64,000 bases of DNA from Microbacterium sp. ACRRU (GTDB lineage Bacteria; Actinomycetota; Actinomycetes; Actinomycetales; Microbacteriaceae), in contig NZ_JAKRNI010000001.1 in assembly GCF_022346945.1 (NCBI RefSeq), positions 1-64,000 on the forward strand, read 5' to 3'. A model generated the notes under the pieces. It did no database searches and was not told where the DNA came from. It worked only from the letters and a program-made list of their open reading frames with translations. Positions 46,873 through 56,136 of this stretch are shown one piece after another. A program made the translations under genes and the position numbers. The first letter of the stretch is position 1. Each line of letters starts with the position of its first letter.

Positions 46873-47358
46873 CTAGATCGGCGTCCCCGAGCCCGTCGTC
46901 GCACCGGCACCGGCCGCGACGGCCAGGAGCACGAGCCCCGCGAACAGGAACGGCCCGAGCGCGGAGATCACGATCGCCGCGATACCCGAGGCGCGGCCGG
47001 AGTTGCGCACGGTGGCGACGATGCCCAGGGTCAGGGCGACCACTCCGAGGACGGTCCCCGACCACAGGGCGATCTCCGCCACCAGCACGAGGCCGCGCAC
47101 GGGGGACAGCAGACGCCAGTCCACCGCCTGGCCACCGCGCGCGACGAACTCGGTGCCCGCGCCGCGGGCGATACCGAAAGCGGCAAGGCCGGCCACCCCG
47201 GATGCCACGACCCCGGCGAGGATCGACAACGTCAGCGCAACCGCACCCATCGGGCGGCGTCGGCGGACGACGGGCGGCGCGGTCAACAGTGCGCCGGCCG
47301 GGGGAGCCGCGTGAGGAGCCGTGAAGATCGGACCGCCGGGGGCATCGGGCGAGGACAT
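46873..47358 (-). CDS. Membrane protein, paralogue of its downstream neighbour
   Basis: 161 aa. Pro-rich N-terminus, three or four membrane helices, and the ending GIVATVRNSGRASGIAAIVISALG that matches the neighbouring gene. TACAGT six bases before the ATG indicates a leaderless message. Divergent from mfd. Function unknown. Confidence 0.75.
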   Translation of the reverse strand: MSSPDAPGGPIFTAPHAAPPAGALLTAPPVVRRRRPMGAVALTLSILAGVVASGVAGLAAFGIARGAGTEFVARGGQAVDWRLLSPVRGLVLVAEIALWSGTVLGVVALTLGIVATVRNSGRASGIAAIVISALGPFLFAGLVLLAVAAGAGATTGSGTPI

Positions 47359-47487
47359 GAAGCCACTGTACGAGGCGAGCCGCCGTCGACGAAGGGGCCG
47401 TGACGCCCGGGCCGGTGTGCGCGCGGGCACCTTCGGCCGTCGCCCGCATCGGAGCCGGTGTCGGTGCCCCCGCGTAGGATGGGTCGA

Positions 47488-50400
47488 GTGACAGTTCCCG
47501 GGATCGTTCGCGCCCTCGAGCAGGCTGAGTCGTACCGGGACGCCGCTTCGGCGGCCTCCTCCGATCTGTCTCTCTCGGTCATCGACGGGCTGGATGCTCC
47601 CGTCATCGCCGCCCTCCTCGAGCACCGTCGCTCCGGCGGAGCCCCGGGTGCCGTTCTCGTCGTCGCGCCGACCGGTCGCCGAGCCGAGTCTCTGGGTCCT
47701 GCCCTGGATGCCGTGATGCCCGGTGCGCAGGTGCTGCACTTCCCGGCCTGGGAGACGCTGCCCCACGAGCGCTTGAGCCCCAGTCCCGAGACGGTCGGCC
47801 GCCGGCTCGACGTGTTGCGCCGCATCGCGGCGTGGGACGGCGTCACGCCCCTCGTCGTCACCGCTTCGGTCCGAAGCGCCCTGCAGCCGCTGGCTCCCGG
47901 ACTCGGTGCCGTCGAGCCGGTCGAACTGCGTGTCGGTGGTCGCGGGAGCGAGCTCGATGCGGTGATCACGCGGCTGGTGGAGCTGGCCTACCACCGTGTC
48001 GACATGGTCTCGCGCCGGGGCGAGTTCGCCGTGCGGGGTGGCATCCTCGACGTGTTCCCGCCCGTCGCCGATCATCCTTACCGCGTCGAGTTCTTCGGCG
48101 ACGAGGTCGACCAGATCCGCGCGTTCTCGGTCGCCGACCAGCGGTCGCTCCCCGGCGAGGTCACCGAGGTGTCGCTCGTGCCGAGCCGCGAACTCCTCCT
48201 GACGCCGGCCGTGCGCGCGCGTGCCGCCGAGCTCCGCGACGGGTACCCCGGCCTCCGACAGTTGCTGGAGAAGATGGCCGAGGGCATCCCCGCCGAGGGG
48301 ATGGAGTCGCTGATCCCGGTGCTGATCGACGATCTCACCACCATCGTCGACTACCTGCCCGGCGGGAGCGCGGTCGCCCTGGTCGACCCCGAGCGCTCGC
48401 TCGCGCGGGCGACCACGCTCGGTGACACGAACCGTGAGTTCCTCGAGGCGGCGTGGTCGGCGGCGACCGCAGGGGCCGATACGCCGGTCGATCTGGGCGC
48501 CGGTGATTTCGTCACGCTCGAGGATCTCCGCGAGATCGCCGGAAGCCGTGGCGGCGTCTGGTGGAGACTCAGCGCGTTCGACTCCGGAGCGGCGGATGCC
48601 GAGGCCGAGGGTCTCGTCGTCGTCGACGATTCCACGCACCGCGTGAAGGCCGACCCGGTGCCTTCGTTCCAGGGGAACGTCGAGGGCGCGACCGCCCACG
48701 TCGGCGAACTCCTCGCCGAGGGGTGGGCCGTCGTGGTCACGGCATCCGGTCCGGGGCTCGTCGACCGCGCACGCGACGTGCTCGCCGAGCGGGGGATCGC
48801 GGCACGCCGGGTCGATGCGGTGCTGTCGCCCCCGGAGCCCGGGGTCGCGCACATCGTGTGCGCACCCCTGGAGCGCGGCTTCGAGCTGACCGAGACGAAG
48901 TTCGCCGTGATCACCGAGACCGAGTTCTACGGTCGCGCGGTGGGCGGAGACAACCGCGGCGTCAAGAAGCTCGCGTCGCGGCGACGCAACGTCGTGGATC
49001 CGCTGCAGCTGAAGCCCGGCGATGTCGTCGTGCACGCCACCCACGGGATCGGGAAGTTCCTCGAGCTCACTCGCCGCGAAGTGTCCAGCGGGGGGCGCAA
49101 CGCCGTCAAGACGACCAAGGAGTACCTGGTCCTCGAGTACGCGCCGTCCAAGCGCGGCTACCCGGGCGACAAGCTTTTCGTGCCGACCGATCAGCTCGAC
49201 CTTCTCTCGAAGTACGTCGGCGGTGAAGCGCCGACCCTGTCGAAGATGGGCGGCAGCGACTGGGCCGCCGCGAAGGGGCGTGCGCGAAGGGCCGTGCGCG
49301 ACATCGCGGTCGAACTGGTCAAGCTGTACTCCGCCCGGATGGCGGCCAAGGGATACGCCTTCGGCCCCGACACCCCGTGGCAGCGCGAGCTCGAAGAGGC
49401 CTTCCCGTTCGCCGAGACGCAGGATCAGCTGCAGACGATCGACGAGATCAAGGCCGACATGGAGAAGCCCATCCCCATGGATCGACTGCTCTCGGGCGAC
49501 GTGGGGTTCGGCAAGACCGAGGTCGCCGTGCGGGCCGCCTTCAAGGCGATCCAAGACGGCAAGCAGGTCGCGATGCTCGTGCCGACGACGCTCCTGGTCA
49601 AGCAGCACCTCGAGACCTTCGCCGAGCGCTTCGCGGGGTTCCCGGTGAAGGTCCGCCCGCTGTCGCGCTTCCAGACCGACAAGGAGGCTCGCGACACGAT
49701 CGCCGGCCTCGCCGACGGCACGGTCGACATGGTCATCGGCACGCACCGCATCCTCACCGAGAAGGTGTTGTTCAAGGACCTCGGGCTCATGATCATCGAC
49801 GAGGAGCAGCGCTTCGGTGTCGAGCACAAAGACGCGCTGAAGAAGCTCAAGACCAACGTCGACATCCTCGCGATGAGCGCGACTCCGATTCCCCGCACGC
49901 TGGAGATGGCCGTCACCGGCATCCGCGAGATGTCCACCCTCGCCACGCCGCCGGAGGACCGGCATCCGATCCTCTCCTACGTGGGGCCGCGCAACGACAA
50001 GCAGATCGCCGCGGCCATCCGCCGCGAGCTGCTGCGCGAGGGGCAGGTGTTCTACGTGCACAACCGCGTCTCGTCGATTCAGCGCGTCGCGGCGCATCTG
50101 GCCGAGCTGGTGCCCGAGGCCCGCATCGTGGTCGCGCACGGGCAGATGGGGGAGCACCAGCTCGAGCAGGTCGTCGACGACTTCTGGGAGCGCCGCGCGG
50201 ACGTGCTCGTGTCGACCACGATCATCGAGACGGGGCTGGACATCGCCAACGCGAACACGATCATCATCGATCGCGCGGACAAGTACGGCCTGTCGCAGCT
50301 GCATCAGCTGCGCGGTCGGGTGGGCCGCGGGCGCGAACGGGCGTACGCCTACTTCCTGTACGACGAGATGAAGCCGCTGTCGGAGACCGCGGCCGACCGC

Positions 50401-51075
50401 CTCGAGACGATCGCGGTGAACAACGACCTCGGCAGCGGTATGCAGGTGGCTCTGAAAGACCTCGAGCTGCGCGGTGCGGGCAACCTGCTGGGCGCCGAGC
50501 AGGCCGGGCACATCGCCGGCGTCGGTTTCGACCTGTATCTGCGCATGATCGGCGAAGCCGTCGCGACGTTCCGCGGTGAGGACACCGAGGGGCCCACCGA
50601 GCTGCGCCTCGAGCTTCCGGTCGATGCGCGCCTGCCCGAGACCTACATCGACAGCGAGCGCCTGCGGCTCGAGGCCTACCAGAAGCTGTCGGCCGCGGCA
50701 TCCGCCACGGCGAAGGACGACGCGATCGACCTGGTCGTCGACGAACTCCGCGACCGGTACGGAGAGCCGCCGACCGAGGTGGAGGGCCTCGTCGCCGTCG
50801 CCCGTCTGCGACGCCGTGCCGCGCAGGCCGGTCTCGCCGATGTGGTGGCGATGGGGTCGAACCTGCGTATCGCTCCGGCGAACCTCGCCGACTCTATGCG
50901 TGTGCGCCTGCAGCGCCTGTACCCGAAGGCGAAGCTGGTCGCGAGCGGGGATGCCCTGGTCGTCCCCCTCCCGCAGGATGCCGACGACACGAACCTCATC
51001 GCGTGGGTGCGACAGCTCCTCGACGCGCTGTGGCCCCTGCCCGCCGCGAAGGAGTCGGAGACGGCACCGGCGTGA
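47488..51075 (+). CDS. mfd: Transcription-repair coupling factor Mfd
   Basis: 1195 aa. UvrB-homology N-terminal region, polymerase-interaction domain (VHATHGIGKFLELTRREV), then the RecG-like translocase with Walker A SGDVGFGKTEV, DEEQ box IIDEEQRFGVEH, SATPIPRT and QLRGRVGRG, and a TRCF C-terminal domain. Displaces stalled RNA polymerase and recruits UvrA. TAGGAT seven bases before the GTG, so leaderless. Ends five bases before the convergent MDR gene. Confidence 0.96.
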   Translation: MTVPGIVRALEQAESYRDAASAASSDLSLSVIDGLDAPVIAALLEHRRSGGAPGAVLVVAPTGRRAESLGPALDAVMPGAQVLHFPAWETLPHERLSPSPETVGRRLDVLRRIAAWDGVTPLVVTASVRSALQPLAPGLGAVEPVELRVGGRGSELDAVITRLVELAYHRVDMVSRRGEFAVRGGILDVFPPVADHPYRVEFFGDEVDQIRAFSVADQRSLPGEVTEVSLVPSRELLLTPAVRARAAELRDGYPGLRQLLEKMAEGIPAEGMESLIPVLIDDLTTIVDYLPGGSAVALVDPERSLARATTLGDTNREFLEAAWSAATAGADTPVDLGAGDFVTLEDLREIAGSRGGVWWRLSAFDSGAADAEAEGLVVVDDSTHRVKADPVPSFQGNVEGATAHVGELLAEGWAVVVTASGPGLVDRARDVLAERGIAARRVDAVLSPPEPGVAHIVCAPLERGFELTETKFAVITETEFYGRAVGGDNRGVKKLASRRRNVVDPLQLKPGDVVVHATHGIGKFLELTRREVSSGGRNAVKTTKEYLVLEYAPSKRGYPGDKLFVPTDQLDLLSKYVGGEAPTLSKMGGSDWAAAKGRARRAVRDIAVELVKLYSARMAAKGYAFGPDTPWQRELEEAFPFAETQDQLQTIDEIKADMEKPIPMDRLLSGDVGFGKTEVAVRAAFKAIQDGKQVAMLVPTTLLVKQHLETFAERFAGFPVKVRPLSRFQTDKEARDTIAGLADGTVDMVIGTHRILTEKVLFKDLGLMIIDEEQRFGVEHKDALKKLKTNVDILAMSATPIPRTLEMAVTGIREMSTLATPPEDRHPILSYVGPRNDKQIAAAIRRELLREGQVFYVHNRVSSIQRVAAHLAELVPEARIVVAHGQMGEHQLEQVVDDFWERRADVLVSTTIIETGLDIANANTIIIDRADKYGLSQLHQLRGRVGRGRERAYAYFLYDEMKPLSETAADRLETIAVNNDLGSGMQVALKDLELRGAGNLLGAEQAGHIAGVGFDLYLRMIGEAVATFRGEDTEGPTELRLELPVDARLPETYIDSERLRLEAYQKLSAAASATAKDDAIDLVVDELRDRYGEPPTEVEGLVAVARLRRRAAQAGLADVVAMGSNLRIAPANLADSMRVRLQRLYPKAKLVASGDALVVPLPQDADDTNLIAWVRQLLDALWPLPAAKESETAPA

Positions 51076-51080
51076 GCCCG

Positions 51081-52034
51081 CTAGGGGCGCACCAGGATCG
51101 TGCCCACCTTGTGGCCGGAGTCCACTCGGGCGTGCGCTTCGACGATCCGATCCAGCGGCAGGGAGGCTTCGATCACCGGGGTCAGCGTGCCGTCGGCGAC
51201 CCGCTCTACCAGCGCGCTCACGAGGTCGCGCCCTGACCCCGCGGTGCCGGTGAGGACGCGTCCCCGGGCGGTGATCGTCTCGCCGAGCGTCGCCGCGGCC
51301 AAGAGGAGGCGTCCGCCCGGTGTGAGGAGCGCATCGGCGTCGCGGGGATGGAGCACGCCCACGGTGTCGAAGACGACGTCGTACCGCTCACCGAGGTCGG
51401 TGAGCGAAGTGGTCGCGCGGTCGAGGGTGCGATGGGCGCCGAGACGCGTGAGCAGTGCGGTGTTGGCGGCGCTCGAGGTCGTCGTGACCTCCGCGCCCAG
51501 AGTCCGGGCGATCTGCACCGCGTGGCTGCCGACCGCGCCGGCGGCCCCGATCACGAGCACGCGCTCACCCGCCTGCAGTCGGGCGCGGTCGCGCAGGAAC
51601 CACAGGGCGGTCGTACCGCCGAACAGGACGGCCGCGGCCTCGTCGTCACCGACGTGGTCGGGGATCGCGACGAGGCGGTTGTGGGGAAGCGCGACGTACT
51701 GCGCGTGTGCGCCCATGCGCATGTCCGTCATCCCGCACACACGATCACCCGGCCGCACATCGGTCGCCCTCGGTCCTGTCTCGACCACCCGGCCCGACAG
51801 GGCGATGCCCAGCACGGGGCGCCGAGGGCCTCGCAGCCCGAGGGCGAGGCGTCCGGGAACAGCGAAGCCCGCGGGAAAGCGCGCGGCGCGGATGCGAGCG
51901 TCGCCGCTGTTGACCGAAGCGGCGGCGACCTCGACGACGACGTCTCCGCCGGTGGCGCGCGGGCGGGGGCGGCGCTCGATCCGGACCACCTCGGGTGGGC
52001 CGTAGCGGTGAACGACCGCGGCGTTCATGTCCAT
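51081..52034 (-). CDS. MDR superfamily oxidoreductase (quinone reductase-like)
   Basis: 317 aa zinc-independent medium-chain reductase. Begins with the GroES-like fold (AAVVHRYGPPEVVRIE), then the NAD(P)-binding VIGAAGAVGSHAVQIARTLGA, and lacks the zinc-ligand Cys. Probably reduces quinones or enones. GAGGAG precedes ATG 52034. An operator-like palindrome lies 15 bases upstream of the start and a related one 46 bases farther on, next to the divergent XRE pair. Confidence 0.88.
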   Translation of the reverse strand: MDMNAAVVHRYGPPEVVRIERRPRPRATGGDVVVEVAAASVNSGDARIRAARFPAGFAVPGRLALGLRGPRRPVLGIALSGRVVETGPRATDVRPGDRVCGMTDMRMGAHAQYVALPHNRLVAIPDHVGDDEAAAVLFGGTTALWFLRDRARLQAGERVLVIGAAGAVGSHAVQIARTLGAEVTTTSSAANTALLTRLGAHRTLDRATTSLTDLGERYDVVFDTVGVLHPRDADALLTPGGRLLLAAATLGETITARGRVLTGTAGSGRDLVSALVERVADGTLTPVIEASLPLDRIVEAHARVDSGHKVGTILVRP

Positions 52035-52049
52035 GAGAGCTCTCCTCGA

Positions 52050-52067
52050 TGTCAAATATTCTTGACA
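52050..52067. promoter_or_regulatory. Operator-like palindrome 1 (MDR/XRE intergenic)
   Basis: TGTCAA-ATATTC-TTGACA, perfect six-base arms. The right arm is also a consensus -35 box: TTGACA (52062-52067), 17 bases, then TAGGGT (52085-52090), an excellent promoter for the rightward membrane protein/XRE genes. A repressor on this site would block the -35. Confidence 0.7.
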
Positions 52068-52095
52068 CCGGATGGTGCCCCTCCTAGGGTCGTGA

Positions 52096-52113
52096 TGTCA
52101 AGTATTCTTTACA
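52096..52113. promoter_or_regulatory. Operator-like palindrome 2 (MDR/XRE intergenic)
   Basis: TGTCAA-GTATTC-TTTACA, 16 of 18 bases identical to palindrome 1, centred 46 bases from it. It lies just downstream of the rightward -10 box and ends ten bases before the ATG of the membrane protein gene. Two sites about four helical turns apart suit cooperative binding. Confidence 0.65.
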
Positions 52114-52123
52114 TGGAGGCGTG

Positions 52124-52558
52124 ATGTCGTTCGAGGAGCGCAACACCTGGGCGGGGCTGATCGCCAGCGTGCCCGGCATCGCCGTGTACGTCGTGTGGAT
52201 GGTGTGGGCCTCTCGCGACACCCCCGTCGACCGCATCGACTGGGTGTGGCCGATGGCATCCACGATCGTCGCCAGCATCGTCGTCGCCATCGTGCTCAGC
52301 ATCGTCTGGGGCATCGTCCTGTCGCGGCGGGATCCCGAGACCGACCACCGGTCCGACGTCCGGGACCGCGAGATCGCCACCCTGGGGGACCGCGTCGGTC
52401 AGGCGTTCCTGGTCTTCGGAGGACTCGCGGCCCTCGTGCTGTGCGCCGTGCAGGCGCCGTGGTTCTGGATCGCCAACGCGGTGTACGCCGGCTTCGCGCT
52501 CTCGGCGATCATCGGCAGCATGGCCCGTCTGGCGCTGTACCGCCGGGGGATGCCGTGA
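52124..52558 (+). CDS. Four-helix membrane protein paired with an XRE regulator
   Basis: 144 aa with four predicted helices in two pairs: about residues 10-30 and 43-66, then 92-110 and 115-135, separated by an acidic/basic loop (SRRDPETDHRSDVRDRE). Similar small membrane proteins commonly precede a short XRE regulator in Gram-positives (DUF2178-like); function unknown. GGAGG precedes the ATG. Stop overlaps the regulator start (TGATG). Confidence 0.8.
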   Translation: MSFEERNTWAGLIASVPGIAVYVVWMVWASRDTPVDRIDWVWPMASTIVASIVVAIVLSIVWGIVLSRRDPETDHRSDVRDREIATLGDRVGQAFLVFGGLAALVLCAVQAPWFWIANAVYAGFALSAIIGSMARLALYRRGMP

Positions 52559-52773
52559 TGGCCAAGCCCACGCGGGTGAGCAACGCGATCCGCGACCACC
52601 GCGACACCTCCGGCATGACGCAGGCGGAACTCGCGCGGCGGCTGGGCGTGACGCGCCAGACGGTCATCGCGATCGAACAGGGCCGTTACTCGCCGAGTCT
52701 CGAACTGGCGTTCCAGATCGCCGCCGAGTTCGGGGTGGGCATCGACGACGTCTTCTCGTACGACCGTGGGTGA
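52558..52773 (+). CDS. Short XRE-family transcriptional regulator
   Basis: 71 aa, essentially only a helix-turn-helix domain: MTQAELARRLGVTRQTVIAIEQGRYSPSLELAFQIA, ending FGVGIDDVFSY. Likely a dimeric repressor; the twin palindromes upstream are its obvious target, which would place itself, the membrane protein and perhaps the divergent MDR gene under its control. The membrane partner may sense the signal. Confidence 0.9.
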   Translation: MAKPTRVSNAIRDHRDTSGMTQAELARRLGVTRQTVIAIEQGRYSPSLELAFQIAAEFGVGIDDVFSYDRG

Positions 52774-52833
52774 TCTCGCCGCGGACCGGTCGCGGGACTA
52801 CGCTGACGCCCATCGAGGGGAAGGACGCCGCTC

Positions 52834-53433
52834 ATGCGCTTCGCTCATCTCGGGGCCGAGCCCCGCATCCATCCCGACGCCGTCGTCGCCCCCACCGCGG
52901 TCGTCAGTGGCGATGTCACGATCGGCCCGGGATGCCAGGTCCTCCACGGCGCGGTCCTCTCCGCCGAGGGGAGCCGGATCGTGCTGGGGGAGAACACCAT
53001 CGTGATGGAGAACGCCCTCCCTCGCGCCAGCTCCACTCACGCGGTGCACGTGGGGGCGCACACCCTCATCGGTCCGATGGCGAGCGTCGCGGGTGCCGAG
53101 ATCGGTGACGAGGTGTTCCTGGCCACGGGCACGCGCGTCTTCAACGGCGCCGAGATCGGTGACCGATCCGAGGTCCGCATCAACGCGGTCGTCCACCTCC
53201 GGACCGTCCTGCCCCGCGAAACGGTCGTGCCGATCGGGTGGGTGGCCGTCGGCGATCCCCTGCGGATCCTCCCGCCCGACCGGCACGACGAGATCTGGGC
53301 CGCCCAGAAGGAGCTCGACTTCCCCGGCTACGTCTTCGGTCTCGACCGCGAGACGCCGGATCTCATGGTGCAGCTCACCGAGCGCTATGGGCGCAGCCTC
53401 GCCCGCCACGCGGCCGACCGCCGTCTCGACTGA
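52834..53433 (+). CDS. Left-handed beta-helix (gamma-carbonic-anhydrase-like) protein
   Basis: 199 aa with hexapeptide repeats from about residue 12 to 130 (VVAPTAVVSGDVTIGPG, VHVGAHTLIGPMASV, AEIGDEVFLATG). The layout resembles YrdA/gamma-CA proteins, but the zinc-binding histidines expected in the IGHxxxxHGC region are replaced (IGPMASVAGA), so carbonic anhydrase activity is unlikely. Could be an acyltransferase-like or structural protein. AAGGA precedes the ATG. Confidence 0.8.
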   Translation: MRFAHLGAEPRIHPDAVVAPTAVVSGDVTIGPGCQVLHGAVLSAEGSRIVLGENTIVMENALPRASSTHAVHVGAHTLIGPMASVAGAEIGDEVFLATGTRVFNGAEIGDRSEVRINAVVHLRTVLPRETVVPIGWVAVGDPLRILPPDRHDEIWAAQKELDFPGYVFGLDRETPDLMVQLTERYGRSLARHAADRRLD

Positions 53434-53463
53434 AGCGGGACGGCGGTCTCGCCGGGATGCCGC

Positions 53464-56136
53464 TCAGCCGGTGTTCTGCAGGCCGGCGGCCACGCCGCTC
53501 ACCGACAGCAGCAGGAGGCGCTGGTGCTCGGCATCCGGTGTCGCGTTCTCGGCCTGCGTATCGCGGAGAGCCCGGAGTGCACGCAGCTGCAGCAGTGACA
53601 GGGCATCGACGTACGGGCTGCGCATCTTCACGGCACGCTGAAGGACCGGCTTGTTCTCCAGCAGGGCGCCGCCCGTGATGCGTTCGACCCACGAACGGGT
53701 GAGGAGCATCTCGTCCATGACGAGCTCGGCGAGGTCGTCGCGGTCGCCCAGCGCCAGATAGCGGCGCGCGATGCGCGCGTCGGCCTTCGCGAGGCTCATG
53801 GCGACGTTGTCGATCATCGTGCGGAACAGCGGCCACTGCTCGTACGCGTCGCGCAGGCGGTGCTCGTCGCCCACCGCGTCCAACGCGGTGCCGAGACCGA
53901 ACCAGCCCGCCAGGTTGATGCGTGCCTGCGTCCACGAGAACACCCACGGGATGGCGCGGAGGTCTTCGAGGGACTCCACCGACAGGCCGCGGCGCGCCGG
54001 TCGCGACCCGAGCGCGAGGTGGCCCAGTTCCTCCATCGGCGTGACGGTGGCGAACCAGGGCGCGAAGCCGGGGGCCTTCACGAGGGCGAAGAAGCGTTCG
54101 CGGGAGGCGACGTCCATCGTGGCGGCGACGTCGGCGAACGCCTCGGCCGCACCCCGATTGCGGCGTTCGATCGAGGGGGAGGATGCCGTGAGGACGGCCG
54201 CCGCGACCTGGTCGATGTGGCGCATCGCGATGTCGGGGTCGCCGTAGCGGGCGAAGATGACCTCGCCCTGCTCGGTGAGCTTGAACCGACCGTCGACGGA
54301 GTGCGGCGGCTGAGCGAGGATCGCGGAGTTGGCCGGGCCGCCGCCGCGGCCGAGCGCTCCGCCGCGTCCGTGGAACAGTGTCAGCTCGATGCCCTCGGCC
54401 TGCGCCCACGTCGAGATCTTCGCCTGCGCTTCGTACAGCGCGAGGTTCGCGGCCACCGGACCGACGTCCTTCGACGAATCGGAGTAGCCGAGCATGACCT
54501 CGAGTCGGCGGTTCGTGGCATCCAGTCGCCGGACGAACGCGGGGTGCTCGACGATCTCGGCGAGGATGCCGGGGGCCGCCTGCAGGTCGGCGAAAGTCTC
54601 GAACAGCGGGATGACGTCCAGCACGGGCAGCCGCTCGCCCGGGCCCATCGCGTACGTCGCGAGCTCGTGGACGTTCGCCAGGTCTTCGGCCGACTGCGTG
54701 AACGAGACGATGTACCGGCCGGCCGCGCGGGGACCGAAGCGCTCCTGCACGTAGGCGATCGAGCGGAAGACCTCGAGCACCTCGTCGGCGAGCTCGCTGC
54801 GCTCGCCACCCGCGCGGAGCTCGTCGAGCACCTTGCGGTGCACGGCGGAGTGCTGGCGCACCTCGAGCTCGGTGAGGTGGAAGCCGTAGGTCTCGACCTG
54901 CCACACCAGCCGCTGCAGCGCACCGTAGGCCTGGCGCGCGGCACCCGCGGCGACGAGGGAGTCCTGCACCGTGCGCAGGTCGGCGAGCAGGTGCTCGGGG
55001 TCGCGGTAGGCGAGGTCGGCGTTGCGCGTGCGGGTCGCGGCGATCTTGCGCGCGATGAGCAGCAGGATCCGGCGGTGCGGCTCCGCGGGGGAGCGCTCGG
55101 CGATCTCCGTCGCGGCGTCCTCGTCGGCGGCGCGCAGACGGTGCCACAGCGAGACCAGGGCGTCGCTGGGCGGCGTGGTCTCGGCATCCAGCGTGAGGCC
55201 GCGCCCGACGCGCTGGGTCGTGCGCTCCAGGCCCAGGAGGACGTGCTCGCTCGCGATCGCGGCGGCCTTGCGGGTCACGGATGCCGTGACGAAGGGATTG
55301 CCGTCGCGGTCGCCGCCGACCCACGAACCGACGCGGACGAACGGCTTGACGATGGGGGCCTTGGCCCCCGAGTCGTCGCCCTGGAGGATGTCGTCGATGC
55401 GGCGGTACACGCGCGGGACGGCGGTGTAGAGCGTCTCGTCGAACACCGCCATGACCGAGCGCACCTCGTCGACCGGAGACGGCTTCTCGCGGCGCAGGGG
55501 CGCGGTACGCCACAGCGTGTCGATCTCTTCGAGCATGCGACGTTCGGTGCGGCGCGTCTCGCCGGCGTTGTCGCCGGCGGCGTCGTGCTCGCCGAGCAGC
55601 TCGGAGAGCCGCCGGATGCTGGTCGAGATCGCGCGGCGCCGAGCCTCGGTGGGGTGGGCGGTGAAGACCGGGTGGAAACGCAGCGCCTGCAGGCGCGCCA
55701 GCGCGGTCTGCTCACCCACCTCGCTGGACAGGCGCTCGAACGCGGCGGCGATCGTGTCGGGCGTGCCCGAGCGCGACGGGCGGTCGCCCCGCTCGCGCAG
55801 CACACGCACGCGCTGGTGCTCCTCGACGAGGTTGACCAGGTGGAAGTACGCGGTGAACGCACGCGCGACCTCGTCGGCGCGGGAGATCGAGAACCCGTCG
55901 GCGATGTCCGCGGCTCGCTCGAACGCCTCGGGCGTCTCGTCGGTGTAGGCCTGGATCGTTGCGGTCCGCAGCTTCTCGACGTCGTCGTACAGGCCGGGGG
56001 AGCCGCTCTCTCGCAGCACACGGCCCAGCAGCGAGCCGAGGAGGCGCACATCGGCGCGCATCTGCTCGGGAAGCTCCTGGCCGGCTTCGAAGCGGCCCAC
56101 GAGGTCGATCGCCTCGGTCGGGGTCAGTTCACGCAC
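53464..56136 (-). CDS. ppc: Phosphoenolpyruvate carboxylase
   Basis: 890 aa anaplerotic enzyme forming oxaloacetate from PEP and bicarbonate. FTAHPTEARRR contains the catalytic His, GGDRDGNPFVT and FHGRGGALGRGGGP are conserved, and the protein ends with the invariant QNTG. The open frame runs much farther upstream, but GTG 56136 gives the family N-terminus and has TACTCT seven bases before it (leaderless). Confidence 0.95.
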   Translation of the reverse strand: MRELTPTEAIDLVGRFEAGQELPEQMRADVRLLGSLLGRVLRESGSPGLYDDVEKLRTATIQAYTDETPEAFERAADIADGFSISRADEVARAFTAYFHLVNLVEEHQRVRVLRERGDRPSRSGTPDTIAAAFERLSSEVGEQTALARLQALRFHPVFTAHPTEARRRAISTSIRRLSELLGEHDAAGDNAGETRRTERRMLEEIDTLWRTAPLRREKPSPVDEVRSVMAVFDETLYTAVPRVYRRIDDILQGDDSGAKAPIVKPFVRVGSWVGGDRDGNPFVTASVTRKAAAIASEHVLLGLERTTQRVGRGLTLDAETTPPSDALVSLWHRLRAADEDAATEIAERSPAEPHRRILLLIARKIAATRTRNADLAYRDPEHLLADLRTVQDSLVAAGAARQAYGALQRLVWQVETYGFHLTELEVRQHSAVHRKVLDELRAGGERSELADEVLEVFRSIAYVQERFGPRAAGRYIVSFTQSAEDLANVHELATYAMGPGERLPVLDVIPLFETFADLQAAPGILAEIVEHPAFVRRLDATNRRLEVMLGYSDSSKDVGPVAANLALYEAQAKISTWAQAEGIELTLFHGRGGALGRGGGPANSAILAQPPHSVDGRFKLTEQGEVIFARYGDPDIAMRHIDQVAAAVLTASSPSIERRNRGAAEAFADVAATMDVASRERFFALVKAPGFAPWFATVTPMEELGHLALGSRPARRGLSVESLEDLRAIPWVFSWTQARINLAGWFGLGTALDAVGDEHRLRDAYEQWPLFRTMIDNVAMSLAKADARIARRYLALGDRDDLAELVMDEMLLTRSWVERITGGALLENKPVLQRAVKMRSPYVDALSLLQLRALRALRDTQAENATPDAEHQRLLLLSVSGVAAGLQNTG

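Noticed and set aside
46873..50511. Very long leftward frame (1212 codons) antisense to mfd
   Set aside because: Only its last 161 codons form a plausible membrane protein; the rest mirrors Mfd codons and has no recognisable domain.
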